Source: Methanomassiliicoccales archaeon
GTDB taxonomy: Archaea; Thermoplasmatota; Thermoplasmata; Methanomassiliicoccales; JAUVWO01
NCBI GenBank assembly: GCA_030604065.1
Contig: JAUVWO010000004.1
Location: forward strand, 1 to 35,366
DNA length: 35,366 nucleotides
Reading direction: 5' to 3'
Below, piece by piece: positions 22,632 through 31,168 of the stretch. The notes under the pieces are model-generated. The model made no database searches. It saw nothing but the letters and a program-made list of their open reading frames with translations, and was not told the DNA's origin. Positions within the stretch are counted from its first letter, which is position 1, and every line of letters starts with the position of its first letter. The translations under genes were made by a program, and so were the position numbers.

Positions 22632-25607
22632 TCAGGAAAGCAAAGGCGGCATGCCTAAAGCAGGGTGATTACGCTCTACCATCCACGTCATCAGCTCCTC
22701 GGCGGTGGTGACCATGGTTTCATCGGCCACCTTGTCCAGGAAGTCCGGGTGCTCCAGATCCTCCGCCCTCCGTTGCAACTCGGTCCGCATCGACTCCTTG
22801 AGCGATCGGGGCATCCAGGCTATGCGCAGGAACCCTCCGTCAGCGGGTATGACTTTGGAGCTCAGTAGGTAACGGCGTCCGATACCGATGAACCCAGGTG
22901 TCTGCTTTCCCCCTCCGATGGATCCAGCCAGGGTGGAGAACTTCATGCCAATGGGAGTCATGCCACTGAATTCCCTGGACACCACTATCACCGCCTGCAC
23001 GTCGGCGGTCATGGCCACGATGGCCTCGAAGCATCCGCAGGCGGTCATGGGTAGGTCCATCAGGGTGTAAAGGTTGATGGCCGCCACCTTGCGATGCGAT
23101 AGCTCCATGACCGTATCGTTGATCCCTTCCCACTGACCTGACACTGGGTCGATGGGTGTACCCTTTGAAATGGGTTGATTGGGGCCGTTGGGTGATATCT
23201 GCGATGAAGCCTTGGCGTCCAGCCAATTGATCGCCCCACAAAGCCCTATCCTCTCGGGGGTCACGATGCATACATGATCAGGAGCGAACGACTGGCACAG
23301 GGTACAGGTGTAGAACGTGTCCACGTTCTCATCGGACAGATCACGGAGTCGATGGTCCCTTTCCGCATAGACCAAGACCGCTTCGCGGTGCAACTCTGTC
23401 ACCCGTTCCGGATGGGTGACGATGGTCACCTGCACCCGGGTGACGATGCTGCCGAACTCATCCTTGAGCATGCGCACCATAGCCTCGCCAAGATGCTCGA
23501 ACCTCAGACCCGCTGACACCGCATCACGGCTGAGGCGTATCCACACCATGTCTCGCTGTCCGGTGTGCCAAGCGCCCTCGGTGTAGTTGACGAATTGGTG
23601 TATGCGACGCTCCATCACCCCCTCGAAGTCGGGTTGCATATCCCTGCCATAGACCTCGACCAGGATGGCCAATGGGGTGACTGTCCCCGCTTCCATGGTG
23701 TCGGCATCCTGGCCGATCACGGTCACCAGGCCGTCCTCTGCCATCGGGGAGATGCGCAGCAACTCGAAGCTCTCGCTCCTGCCGCCTCCCGCCTCCACAT
23801 GGGTGACCGGGCGCCGGATGACCTCGCCCTCGAATGCTGGGCCATAGGACACGGGGAGGTCCACAGGTGGCAGCCTCACTTGGATGCCGCGGACCTCGAT
23901 GGCATCCTGGACCGCTTTTGCGTTATCAGGTTGTCCCATCAGGGCGCCTGGGATGATCTCCACCTCCATATCGGCGATCACCAGGGCACCGTGGGCGATG
24001 GCGGCGAACGCCGCAGCGGCTGACAGTGCGTCGACCGGACCCATGTGGTACACGAACACCTTGGGCCTTTTGGCCATATAGCTTTTCAGACGATCGGCGT
24101 CACCGGGCCCGATGCCGCCAAAGGACAGCGCCGCCCGGACCGCGAAGTTTATGGCGTGGATGACCTGAGTGCCTCGTCCCAGGGGATAGAGCATCATGTC
24201 CAATCCCATTTGGATCCCCAGCTCCCTCATCTGTTGGATGATGTCGTCGGTGGCCATGATGAGCATGCCTTTCGATCGGCATTCCCGGACGATGGAGCGA
24301 AGCCCCTCCGGGTCCCGGGCCCGACCCATGAGCACCGCTGCGCCAGGGATGGTCTCGTCCACTAAGCTGATCCCCAGCGACCTGAGGACCTTGTCCGGTA
24401 CGAAACCGATGAAACCGGTGCCATCGAACGGGGCATCATCATCCAGGTATCGCAGCGCCTCGATCACATCCAAGGCTATGGCGGCGGTCACCCCTATCTC
24501 TGTCGGATCCAGAGCCTCAGCCCTGGTCGTCATCATATTGGCCGCCAAGCCGAGGGTGAGCCGCTCGTGCCCCAACCAGGCGTACGCCGTGGGTATGCCA
24601 TAGGCGGTCTCAGGGTAGTCTAGTGCCGTCTCTTCTCCTCGTTTGTCTATGGCCAGGGCCAGAAGGTACCGTGCCAGCGCCACTGCGGTCCGGGCCCCAT
24701 GCCGAGCGGAGGCGGCAAGCTCGTCCACAGTGGCCGGAGGCAGGTCAGGCATGTCAGTCCGATCGTCGAGGCCCAGGGACCACCGGCGTCGCTCCACCTC
24801 CGTGACCACATCGCCGGTCAGATGTCCATGAAACAGTTCCTGCGCCACTTTTCCGAACAGCAGCTCGGTCCCGGCGGGGGCGGTGCCGGTCACCGGCAGG
24901 CCCATAGCCACCAGGGCGACCCCTGTCATCGGATCGGAACTTGAGGCGGCAGCAGGCAGGCGACCCACACGACAGCCCATCGACTGAGCCACCTCGTGAA
25001 GCAGATCCAACGCCTCGGGCAATCCACTGACCTTCAGGTCGCCCTCGGCGCCAGCGTCGCCATAGACTATCCTAAGCAGTCCTGGTGGCGTATCGCCGGG
25101 GGACCCGTCCACCAGCATCAAGCCCCTGACCACACCACTGGAAATGTCTTGGGACAAGGACTCTGCCGCTTCCGTATGGCTTTCGATGTCCCGTTCGAAG
25201 AGATCGTACTTCATACAGGCCAGGTTAAGCGCCGATAGCGACTTGACGATAGAGGTGAGAGCTTCGTCGATGGACCGATCTCCTGATGATGGTCTGTAGC
25301 TGCCGGGGATCAGGCCGAGGTCCCGTAGCGCCTGCGATCGTATTTTGGACATGCGTCTTGAAAGGAAGGAGTGGCCCCCGTCAAGTTCAGCGAGAGCCAG
25401 GCGCACAATCTCATCTTCCAGATCCGATCTGCGTGGGTCCATTCCCAGAGATCTGGCCGTTTGGGATATCCTAGAACCATCCAACCCTTGGCCAAGCAGG
25501 TTACGCAGGGAGACCACATCCACGGTTTGCAAGCTGACACCACCTATGCGGGAATGCCCGCAGATAGTCGATGGCGTTCCTGGATAAAATTTTTTGTTCG
25601 GCCTCAT
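22632..25607 (-). CDS. acsB: acetyl-CoA synthase, bacterial AcsB type, with extra N-terminal domain
   Basis: 991 residues against about 730 for bacterial AcsB and about 470 for archaeal CdhC. From about residue 292 to the end it follows Moorella AcsB: DYPETAYGIP, TGFIGFVPDKV, YPLGRGTQVIHA, GPAFEGE, NYTEGAWHTGQRD. The A-cluster ligands Cys768, 771, 780, 790, 857 and 859 all sit +262 from Moorella Cys506, 509, 518, 528, 595 and 597; Phe774 matches Phe512. Residues 1-290 are unrecognised, with no cysteine cluster. ATG 25607 overlaps the upstream stop (ATGA); TTG 25532 has AGGTGGTG before it and a TATA box, and would give 966 residues. It condenses methyl, CO and CoA to acetyl-CoA. Confidence 0.93.
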   Translation of the reverse strand: MRPNKKFYPGTPSTICGHSRIGGVSLQTVDVVSLRNLLGQGLDGSRISQTARSLGMDPRRSDLEDEIVRLALAELDGGHSFLSRRMSKIRSQALRDLGLIPGSYRPSSGDRSIDEALTSIVKSLSALNLACMKYDLFERDIESHTEAAESLSQDISSGVVRGLMLVDGSPGDTPPGLLRIVYGDAGAEGDLKVSGLPEALDLLHEVAQSMGCRVGRLPAAASSSDPMTGVALVAMGLPVTGTAPAGTELLFGKVAQELFHGHLTGDVVTEVERRRWSLGLDDRTDMPDLPPATVDELAASARHGARTAVALARYLLALAIDKRGEETALDYPETAYGIPTAYAWLGHERLTLGLAANMMTTRAEALDPTEIGVTAAIALDVIEALRYLDDDAPFDGTGFIGFVPDKVLRSLGISLVDETIPGAAVLMGRARDPEGLRSIVRECRSKGMLIMATDDIIQQMRELGIQMGLDMMLYPLGRGTQVIHAINFAVRAALSFGGIGPGDADRLKSYMAKRPKVFVYHMGPVDALSAAAAFAAIAHGALVIADMEVEIIPGALMGQPDNAKAVQDAIEVRGIQVRLPPVDLPVSYGPAFEGEVIRRPVTHVEAGGGRSESFELLRISPMAEDGLVTVIGQDADTMEAGTVTPLAILVEVYGRDMQPDFEGVMERRIHQFVNYTEGAWHTGQRDMVWIRLSRDAVSAGLRFEHLGEAMVRMLKDEFGSIVTRVQVTIVTHPERVTELHREAVLVYAERDHRLRDLSDENVDTFYTCTLCQSFAPDHVCIVTPERIGLCGAINWLDAKASSQISPNGPNQPISKGTPIDPVSGQWEGINDTVMELSHRKVAAINLYTLMDLPMTACGCFEAIVAMTADVQAVIVVSREFSGMTPIGMKFSTLAGSIGGGKQTPGFIGIGRRYLLSSKVIPADGGFLRIAWMPRSLKESMRTELQRRAEDLEHPDFLDKVADETMVTTAEELMTWMVERNHPALGMPPLLS
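25583..25596 (-). promoter_or_regulatory. candidate internal TATA box for acsB
   Basis: Minus-strand CAAAAAATTTTATC inside the first codons of the long acsB frame. It predicts a start near 25561 and a leader of about 29 nt to TTG 25532, the same geometry as acsD. Confidence 0.45.
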
Positions 25608-26830
25608 GGATCTATACGCCTCAACCCGGCAAGCTCGAAACCATCACCCAGTCCGGAACATAGCTTTTGGGATAGCACATCGATGCCATGAGGATATTCC
25701 CCGAGGTCGATGACCAGGTCCAGGCTCATGCGTTCATAGAACACAAGCACCTTGGTGTGGACTGCCAGCAGATTCATTTCCAATTCCGATAGGGCTTCGG
25801 TCACTTTCTGCACCGCTCCCGGACGGTCCGGGATGATCAGCGACAGTTCGGCCAGGTGTGCATCCTTGAGAAAGGTCAGCGACAGCACTGCGGAGTCAGT
25901 GTCCGCTACCATCATGGCCACCGAGCCATCGTCGACGTCCTTGAGCATCTCCAAGTACTCTGTGGGTATGCGGAACTCCCCATCCTCGATCACCGTGGGC
26001 TCGCTATCGGTCTTGATAAGCTTGGTGCTGATCCCGGTGACGCTGGGAGCGGCTCCGAGGTTGAAACGTTCACAGATATTCGATTCGCATAGGACCATTT
26101 CCTCAACCTTGGAGAGCGAACTCGTCCCCTTGAGGGAGCGGAACGCCTCTTCCAGTTCATCGGCCTCGCCGAAGTAGGATATATCTGCGAGCATCCTCCA
26201 GACCATCCCTACGCTGGAGATGACCGATAAGGAGTCCGAGTTCAGGATATCGATATCGCGCTCAGCTAGGAACCGTGAGACCTGAGCGCAGGCGCTGGCC
26301 TCGTCGCGCATGTGGAACGTGATGGAGTACAATCGTCGATAACTCTCAGGTCCGAATGAGGACAGGGCGATCTCGTAGGAGCGGTGTCCTCCCTGGTCGT
26401 ACCGGAACATCCGGGAGAAGACCTGACTACCGTTCACCATGCCTAGGGGCCCGCCAACGGCGGCGGGAATTCGCACCTTGGACCCCTTCAATCGGCCGAA
26501 ACCCCAAAGTCTCATCTTCGCACCTGAGCGGGAATTCCACTTATGCTTGATTAAGGTTGCCCCGGCAGCTCGCCGGTCCGGATATTTGGGCGATCCCAGC
26601 GGTTGGGTCCACAGTGGGTCCTGGGAACGCAGGGATAGGTTCTTGCTAAGGTTGACCAGAGAGGTAGGCTCGCCCGTATCCCTGGCCCAGTGGTCCAGAG
26701 CTGAAAGAATGCCATTCTTGGTAAGATGCTCCATGTCCGTTCCCCGCACTGCTTCACGAACCAGATCATGGGCATGGGCGATCAGTTCCGCGGCCTGATG
26801 CAGAGTCTCTGCCCGCTCTTCATCGTCCAT
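25604..26830 (-). CDS. possible regulator with two AbrB-like and two ACT-like units
   Basis: 408 residues from ATG 26830, chosen for GGAGGAAG just upstream and its overlap with the previous stop (the track start at 26935 lies inside that gene). After a helical N-terminus I see an AbrB-like hairpin (GSKVRIPAAVGGPLGMVNGSQVF, about 116-138), an ACT-like unit (YSITFHMRDEASACAQVSRFL, about 168-220), a second AbrB-like hairpin (DGEFRIPTEYLEMLKDVDDGS, about 283-303) and a second ACT-like unit (AELSLIIPDRPGAVQKVTEAL, about 327-385). ACT domains sense small ligands and AbrB folds bind DNA, so a ligand-responsive regulator of acsB is inferred. I know no named family with this layout. Confidence 0.6.
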   Translation of the reverse strand: MDDEERAETLHQAAELIAHAHDLVREAVRGTDMEHLTKNGILSALDHWARDTGEPTSLVNLSKNLSLRSQDPLWTQPLGSPKYPDRRAAGATLIKHKWNSRSGAKMRLWGFGRLKGSKVRIPAAVGGPLGMVNGSQVFSRMFRYDQGGHRSYEIALSSFGPESYRRLYSITFHMRDEASACAQVSRFLAERDIDILNSDSLSVISSVGMVWRMLADISYFGEADELEEAFRSLKGTSSLSKVEEMVLCESNICERFNLGAAPSVTGISTKLIKTDSEPTVIEDGEFRIPTEYLEMLKDVDDGSVAMMVADTDSAVLSLTFLKDAHLAELSLIIPDRPGAVQKVTEALSELEMNLLAVHTKVLVFYERMSLDLVIDLGEYPHGIDVLSQKLCSGLGDGFELAGLRRIDP

Positions 26831-27224
26831 CCACTTCCTCCACGTGGAAAACATATCGGTTGGGCACCCGTTTCCGCATTCCCGTCCAGTATGGGCAGAC
26901 GGTACAGCGGTAGCCGTTGGTGACCGTACCATCATATATGGTCATGTTCTTGAGCCGCCGCATCTTGGAGGAGCACACCGGGCACCGTCTGTATCGGGAC
27001 CTCTCTTCGGTGTCTGCCGCGTGTATCTCCAGTCTGACCAGGCCATTGAGGATGGCGATCCTCCGAACGCGCTCGGGACTCACTCGAGCTTCAGGATCGC
27101 GGCGTCGCAGCGTCTCTGAGACCGCGGCCGAGAATCGCCTCTGTGAAGTGAACATCTGGTGTTCTTCCATGACCTCGGAGATAACCTCGATAAGGGTATC
27201 CTCGGTTGGAATGCGGTAGCTCAT
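26820..27224 (-). CDS. helix-turn-helix protein with C-terminal zinc ribbon
   Basis: 134 residues. Residues 5-68 are helical with a winged-helix-like end (ARVSPERVRRIAILNGLVRLEI). Cys81 and 84 (CPVC) with Cys107 and 110 (CTVC) form a zinc ribbon. Such small archaeal proteins are usually DNA-binding or transcription-associated. It overlaps the AbrB/ACT gene, which in turn overlaps acsB, so all three may be one transcript. GGTTATTATCG about 25 nt upstream suggests a near-leaderless mRNA, divergent from the 27318 gene. Confidence 0.65.
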   Translation of the reverse strand: MSYRIPTEDTLIEVISEVMEEHQMFTSQRRFSAAVSETLRRRDPEARVSPERVRRIAILNGLVRLEIHAADTEERSRYRRCPVCSSKMRRLKNMTIYDGTVTNGYRCTVCPYWTGMRKRVPNRYVFHVEEVDGR

Positions 27225-27272
27225 ATCAAGTAATCGTCATGGGCGATAATAACCCTTCGTGGCAGGGCGACA

Positions 27273-27282
27273 GCTAATTATA
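27273..27282 (+). promoter_or_regulatory. TATA-like box of the cDPG-synthase-type gene
   Basis: TAATTATATG lies about 40 nt before TTG 27318, with a GGTGGG ribosome-binding site between them. Confidence 0.4.
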
Positions 27283-27317
27283 TGCTTCAATAGGATATTT
27301 AGGTTTCAGGTGGGTCT

Positions 27318-28676
27318 TTGGATAGGAAAAGGGTCATAATAATGGGCGCTGCAGGTAGGGACTTCCACAATTTCAATACCTATTTCAGGGATGATCTTGG
27401 GTATGAGGTGGTGGCGTTCACCGCAGCCCAGATACCGAACATAGATGAGCGCAGGTACCCCTCAGAGTTGGCTGGGGAGCATTATCCGCGGGGAATTGAG
27501 ATATTCCCTGAGGAGATGCTGCCGGAGCTAGTAAGGGATCTAGGAGTGGACCAGGTGATATTCGCTTACTCTGATATATCCCATGAAGAGGTGATGCACC
27601 ATGCTTCGGAGGTCATGCGATTGGGGGCAGACTTCGTCATATTGGGCAACCAGGAGCTGTACATCAAGGCGAGGGTGCCGGTGATATCGGTCACCGCTGT
27701 GAGGACAGGAAGTGGCAAGAGCCCCACGACCAGATTCATCTGCAACCATCTGAAGACGAAGGGGAAAAGGGTGGTGGCCATCAGACACCCCATGCCATAT
27801 GGGGACCTGGTGCGGCAGCGGGTACAGAGGTTCGACTCAATGGACGATCTAGATGCAGCGGATTGCACCATTGAGGAGCGAGAGGAGTTCGAGCCGCTCA
27901 TTGAGAGCGGGATCGTGGTGTACGCGGGTGTCGACTACCAGGCGATAGTGGATCGGGCTGAGACCGAGGCCGATGTGATCGTTTGGGATGGTGGCAACAA
28001 CGATGTATCGTTCCTTCGTTCCAATTTATATATAACCGTGGCCGACCCACATCGGATCGGACATGAGACCCGATACCATCCAGGGGAGGCCAACGTTCGC
28101 ATGGCTGACATAGTGATGATCAACAAGGTCGACTCGGTGGATCGGGACACCACCAGCCAGCTGGTGGCCAACATATTGGCGGTGAACCCATACGCGCGGA
28201 TCATCGAGGCCGAGTCATTGATGCTGATCGATGATCCCGAGGAGATCATGAACCGAAGGGTCCTGGTCGTGGAGGACGGGCCCACCGTTACCCATGGCGG
28301 AATGGGGTTCGGTGTTGGCTTATTGGTGGCGGAGAAGTCTCACGCCAAGGAGATCGTGGATCCTCGTCCGTATGCGGTTGGCACCATAAGGGAGGCATAT
28401 GAGCAATATGGGCATCTGGAGCGAGTACTGCCAGCGCTAGGTTACTCCAAGGGGCAGTTAGATGATCTGAGGGAGACCATACTCTCAGTGCCATGTGACG
28501 TCGTGGTGAGCGGGACCCCGGTGGATCTGCGTAGGTTGATCAAGATCGATAAGCCCATCGTTCGCGTTCGCTATGGCATAGGCGGTGCTGGCTGTGAAGA
28601 TCTGCGTCGGGTCCTGGATTCGTTCATCAGAGGTGAGATGCAGGAGCACTACATGCATCACGGTCAGCCCCGATGA
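27318..28676 (+). CDS. cyclic 2,3-diphosphoglycerate synthase-type protein (COG2403)
   Basis: 452 residues from TTG 27318, with CAGGTGGG 5-8 nt upstream. The N-terminal Rossmann-like part (VIIMGAAGRDFHNFNTYFRD) is the family hallmark; a P-loop follows at TGSGKSPTT (about 130-138) and an NKVD motif near residue 270 points to nucleotide specificity. Methanogen members make cyclic 2,3-diphosphoglycerate from 2,3-diphosphoglycerate and ATP; many archaeal and bacterial members have no proven activity and are called predicted GTPases. Which applies here cannot be told from sequence. It is divergent from the acsB regulatory genes and convergent with a ferredoxin. Confidence 0.8.
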   Translation: MDRKRVIIMGAAGRDFHNFNTYFRDDLGYEVVAFTAAQIPNIDERRYPSELAGEHYPRGIEIFPEEMLPELVRDLGVDQVIFAYSDISHEEVMHHASEVMRLGADFVILGNQELYIKARVPVISVTAVRTGSGKSPTTRFICNHLKTKGKRVVAIRHPMPYGDLVRQRVQRFDSMDDLDAADCTIEEREEFEPLIESGIVVYAGVDYQAIVDRAETEADVIVWDGGNNDVSFLRSNLYITVADPHRIGHETRYHPGEANVRMADIVMINKVDSVDRDTTSQLVANILAVNPYARIIEAESLMLIDDPEEIMNRRVLVVEDGPTVTHGGMGFGVGLLVAEKSHAKEIVDPRPYAVGTIREAYEQYGHLERVLPALGYSKGQLDDLRETILSVPCDVVVSGTPVDLRRLIKIDKPIVRVRYGIGGAGCEDLRRVLDSFIRGEMQEHYMHHGQPR

Positions 28677-28680
28677 CCGT

Positions 28681-28875
28681 TCACTTGTTCCAGGAGATGG
28701 CGTCTTGCGGACAGGTCTTGATGCAGCCTCCCAGCGCATCGCAGTGATCGTAGTCGATAACCGCCACCTCGTCGATCACATGGATCGCGTCGTGGGGACA
28801 CATGTCCTCACACTTGCCACAGCCGCTGCACTCCCCCTCGTCCACGACGACTCTGCGCTTTTTTCCACTGGTCAT
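28681..28875 (-). CDS. 2[4Fe-4S] ferredoxin
   Basis: 64 residues from ATG 28875; the longer track start (28920) adds 15 residues with no family support. Two cluster motifs are visible: CSGCGKCEDMCP and CDALGGCIKTCP. The second has an extra residue (C-x4-G-x-C type spacing), common in ferredoxins of anaerobes. A low-potential electron carrier, plausibly serving CODH/ACS-linked reduction or the RACo reaction, though no partner is proven. Divergent from tRNA-Leu. Confidence 0.85.
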   Translation of the reverse strand: MTSGKKRRVVVDEGECSGCGKCEDMCPHDAIHVIDEVAVIDYDHCDALGGCIKTCPQDAISWNK

Positions 28876-28953
28876 GCCGATATCTAGTGATTCAGAGCCA
28901 TTAAAAACAGGGGATGGCAACCTTAAAGAACCTCATTCCCCTCTCTGCTTCGA

Positions 28954-29058
28954 GCTGGGGTAGCCAAGCCTGGCCAACGGCGCAGGACTTAAGTGGGCCG
29001 ATGGTCCAAAGAAATTCTGTCCCGCAGGGGTTCGGGGGTTCGAATCCCCTTCCCAGCA
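28954..29058 (+). tRNA. tRNA-Leu(TAA) with 20-nt intron
   Basis: Acceptor GCTGGGG/TCCCAGC, long variable arm, anticodon stem CAGGA/TTCTG and anticodon TAA at 28990-28992. An intron of about 20 nt (28994-29013) after position 37 forms a TGGGCC/GGTCCA hairpin. CCA is not fully encoded. TTAAAG at 28923-28928, about 28 nt upstream, is a likely TATA box. Confidence 0.9.
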
Positions 29059-29336
29059 CCTCATACATCGTTCTTGGAGAATTGTTAACGATCAGATTCG
29101 TGGCGCAGTCTCCCATGTCCCTTGAACATATGGCCCAGAGCATGTCGTTTGAACATGGTGGGTGAATCTTTATCTGTAATGGCACTATCACAAGGCGAGG
29201 GTCCGGATGATGAGTGAATCCAATGCTGACCGATGATGACATCGTATACTGACGGCCCTCATATATTCTCCACCAATGCCAGTGGTATTGTGTTCGTGTG
29301 ATTACAACAAGCATGATCGCCACCAGGGCTATCATG

Positions 29337-29585
29337 GAGCATCGCCTTGCACATTGGATATTCGTAACGCTCAGGTCATTCATCACGGAGCTGTTCCGAA
29401 AGGCTCTTGATCAGCAGGTGACCATTATGCCCTGGCCGCCGTTTCATATCAACGGCGGAGGTCAACGCGGTGTACGCCTTGATATCTCTAATTTCGATCA
29501 GGAGCTCATAGGGAGAGGCATGTACTGTATAGCCGAGATCACCAACACCTTCATGTGCGACCTGGGCCGCTCATCCGATGCTTAA
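29337..29585 (+). pseudogene. C-terminal remnant of a PLP-dependent aminotransferase
   Basis: The frame reads WIFVTLRSF, then TELFRKALDQQVTIMPWPPFHINGGGQRGVRLDISNF, then ELIGRGMYCIAE. This matches the closing region of class I aminotransferases of the LysN/MocR type (VTLP, TxELFxxAL, VxxxPGxxF, GGGxxxxRLxFSN, IxxGxxxLAE), but nothing upstream encodes the catalytic domain. The typical P-G is changed to P-W. A deletion relic beside tRNA-Leu is the simplest explanation. The 29298 track ORF contains it; no ribosome-binding site precedes it. Confidence 0.6.
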
Positions 29586-29640
29586 CAGCCCCTGATAATG
29601 TTCATAACCATAAGGGGAGCTAGTCTATTCTGGTGAATGC

Positions 29641-30003
29641 ATGGAGAGATTCAGACACCCCGAGGTGGATCGCTATATCCAAGAGGGTGATGAGCGGAGT
29701 CGCATCATCATGTGCATGCTCAGGCGCATGCTGTTCGAGTGTGACCCAGAGCTGAGGGAGTGCTATGAGTACGGAATGCCAGTGTATCGAAAGGGCCGAC
29801 CGCTCATGGCCATGTGGCGGAGCAGCGACCATGTCAACCTCGGCTTTATAGGGGGCGCAGGATTGCTGGATGAGCATGGAATGATGGAGGGTCGGGCGGG
29901 GGAGCATCGTCACGTGAAGCTTTTTTCACCCCGCGACCTGGCCAGGGACCTGCTTGAACTCATCGAACTGTCGGTGAACTCGGCGGATCCGGACGATCGT
30001 TGA
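29641..30003 (+). CDS. DUF1801 (YdhG-like) protein
   Basis: 120 residues. The N-terminus has HPEVDRYIQEGDERSRIIM and the core ECYEYGMPVYRKGRPLMAMW, which is the E-x2-x-YGMP-x-Y pattern of DUF1801 (a helix-grip-like fold, role unproven; some members are linked to iron or stress). Length fits the family (110-140). GGGGAG lies 23 nt upstream, too far for a clear ribosome-binding site, so the mRNA may be leaderless. It stands as a single gene. Confidence 0.65.
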   Translation: MERFRHPEVDRYIQEGDERSRIIMCMLRRMLFECDPELRECYEYGMPVYRKGRPLMAMWRSSDHVNLGFIGGAGLLDEHGMMEGRAGEHRHVKLFSPRDLARDLLELIELSVNSADPDDR

Positions 30004-30123
30004 ACGTAGGCCAATGGAATGATCAAGTTCCACCAACCATCCCGGGGCCAAGATGGTCGAGGTAGGGCTGTATTCTCGATCGGCTGGCGATCCCTAGATC
30101 ATTCTGTCGAGAAAATCAAATAG

Positions 30124-30843
30124 ATGGTTTTGCAATGGGGTTGTGGTAACATGGGGGTGATGGGGGCGAGGGATCGGGTATGGGCCATGATCGGAAGGTG
30201 TGACGGAGAAGGCCTGCTGGATCTGGCGGCCTCGATCCATGGACATTATTGCCCCGGGCTCGCCTTGGGCGTGTTGGCTGGAGCCGAGCTGGTACGACAA
30301 CTGGCCGCCGACCATGCGGGCATGGAGGATGTGATCGCCGTGGTCGAGACCAACAACTGCTTCTCCGATGGAATACAGGTGACCACCGGTTGTACCTTCG
30401 GCAACAATGCCCTGGTGTACCGTGACATCGGTAAGAACTCGGTCACGCTGGCACGGAGGGATGGTGATGGAATCAGGGTGACCTACGACCCGGTGGCAAT
30501 GGATGGCCTTAGACGCCGTGCTCCTGAGTTCGAGGCCATGTTCCAATTGGTGGTAAGGGAGCGGCGGGGAAACGAGGCCGACCTGATCCGATACTCAAAG
30601 CTGGCCCGGGAGAATGCCCTGCGGGTGCTGAACACTGGCTCCGACGCTCTATTGCGATTCGAGGTCACCAGCGTTGAACTGCCGCCTCTATCCCCCATGC
30701 ATGACACCCTTATTTGCGGGTCGTGCGGGGAGGCGTTCATGGCATCCAGGGCAGTGGATGGTATCTGTGGAGACTGCGCTCAGGCTGACATACCCTGTCT
30801 TGACGGGCGCGGGATACGCTGCCCAGGCAATAGTAAAACCTAA
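30124..30843 (+). CDS. FmdE-family metalloprotein with zinc ribbon
   Basis: 239 residues from ATG 30124; ATG 30151 or 30160 are alternatives, and no strong ribosome-binding site decides. HGHYCPGLALG near residue 40 is the FmdE hallmark (H-x-H-x-C-P-G), and NNCFSDGIQVTTGCTFGN supplies the second cysteine block. The last 45 residues are a zinc ribbon (CGSCGEAF...CGDCA). FmdE was found with formylmethanofuran dehydrogenase in methanogens but is not a core subunit; many anaerobes use relatives near molybdenum or tungsten enzymes. No such enzyme is in the window. The next gene begins shortly after its stop. Confidence 0.85.
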   Translation: MVLQWGCGNMGVMGARDRVWAMIGRCDGEGLLDLAASIHGHYCPGLALGVLAGAELVRQLAADHAGMEDVIAVVETNNCFSDGIQVTTGCTFGNNALVYRDIGKNSVTLARRDGDGIRVTYDPVAMDGLRRRAPEFEAMFQLVVRERRGNEADLIRYSKLARENALRVLNTGSDALLRFEVTSVELPPLSPMHDTLICGSCGEAFMASRAVDGICGDCAQADIPCLDGRGIRCPGNSKT

Positions 30844-30874
30844 AGGGACCTACGATGATGAGTTCTATGGTACC

Positions 30875-31168
30875 ATGGATATAGACAGAGAGGATGAGGA
30901 GCTGCGCAAGCTAGCCAAGGAAATTGCCGAAGAGAAGATCGGGTTCTATATACACTTGACCGCATACGTCCTGGTCAACCTGATGCTATGGACCATCTGG
31001 GCAGTCAACTCCTGGGGTTCGTTCCCGTGGCCATTGTTCGTAAGTGCCTTCTGGGGCATAGGTCTATTCTCCCATGGTCTATCGGCCTATGGCAAGGGTA
31101 CTTGGGGTCAGCGCATGGAGGATCGTGAGTATGAGCGTCTTAAGTACCAGCGTCGGGACCGTTACTGA
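30875..31168 (+). CDS. 2TM-domain membrane protein
   Basis: 97 residues from ATG 30875; the 164-aa track ORF begins inside the FmdE gene. A charged helix (EDEELRKLAKEIAEEKIG) precedes two membrane helices, about residues 23-44 and 49-70, joined by SWGSFPWP, and a basic tail (REYERLKYQRR). The pattern fits the 2TM (PF13239-type) domain often linked to sensor kinases or found alone; its role is not established. It starts 32 nt after fmdE, so co-transcription is likely. Confidence 0.6.
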   Translation: MDIDREDEELRKLAKEIAEEKIGFYIHLTAYVLVNLMLWTIWAVNSWGSFPWPLFVSAFWGIGLFSHGLSAYGKGTWGQRMEDREYERLKYQRRDRY

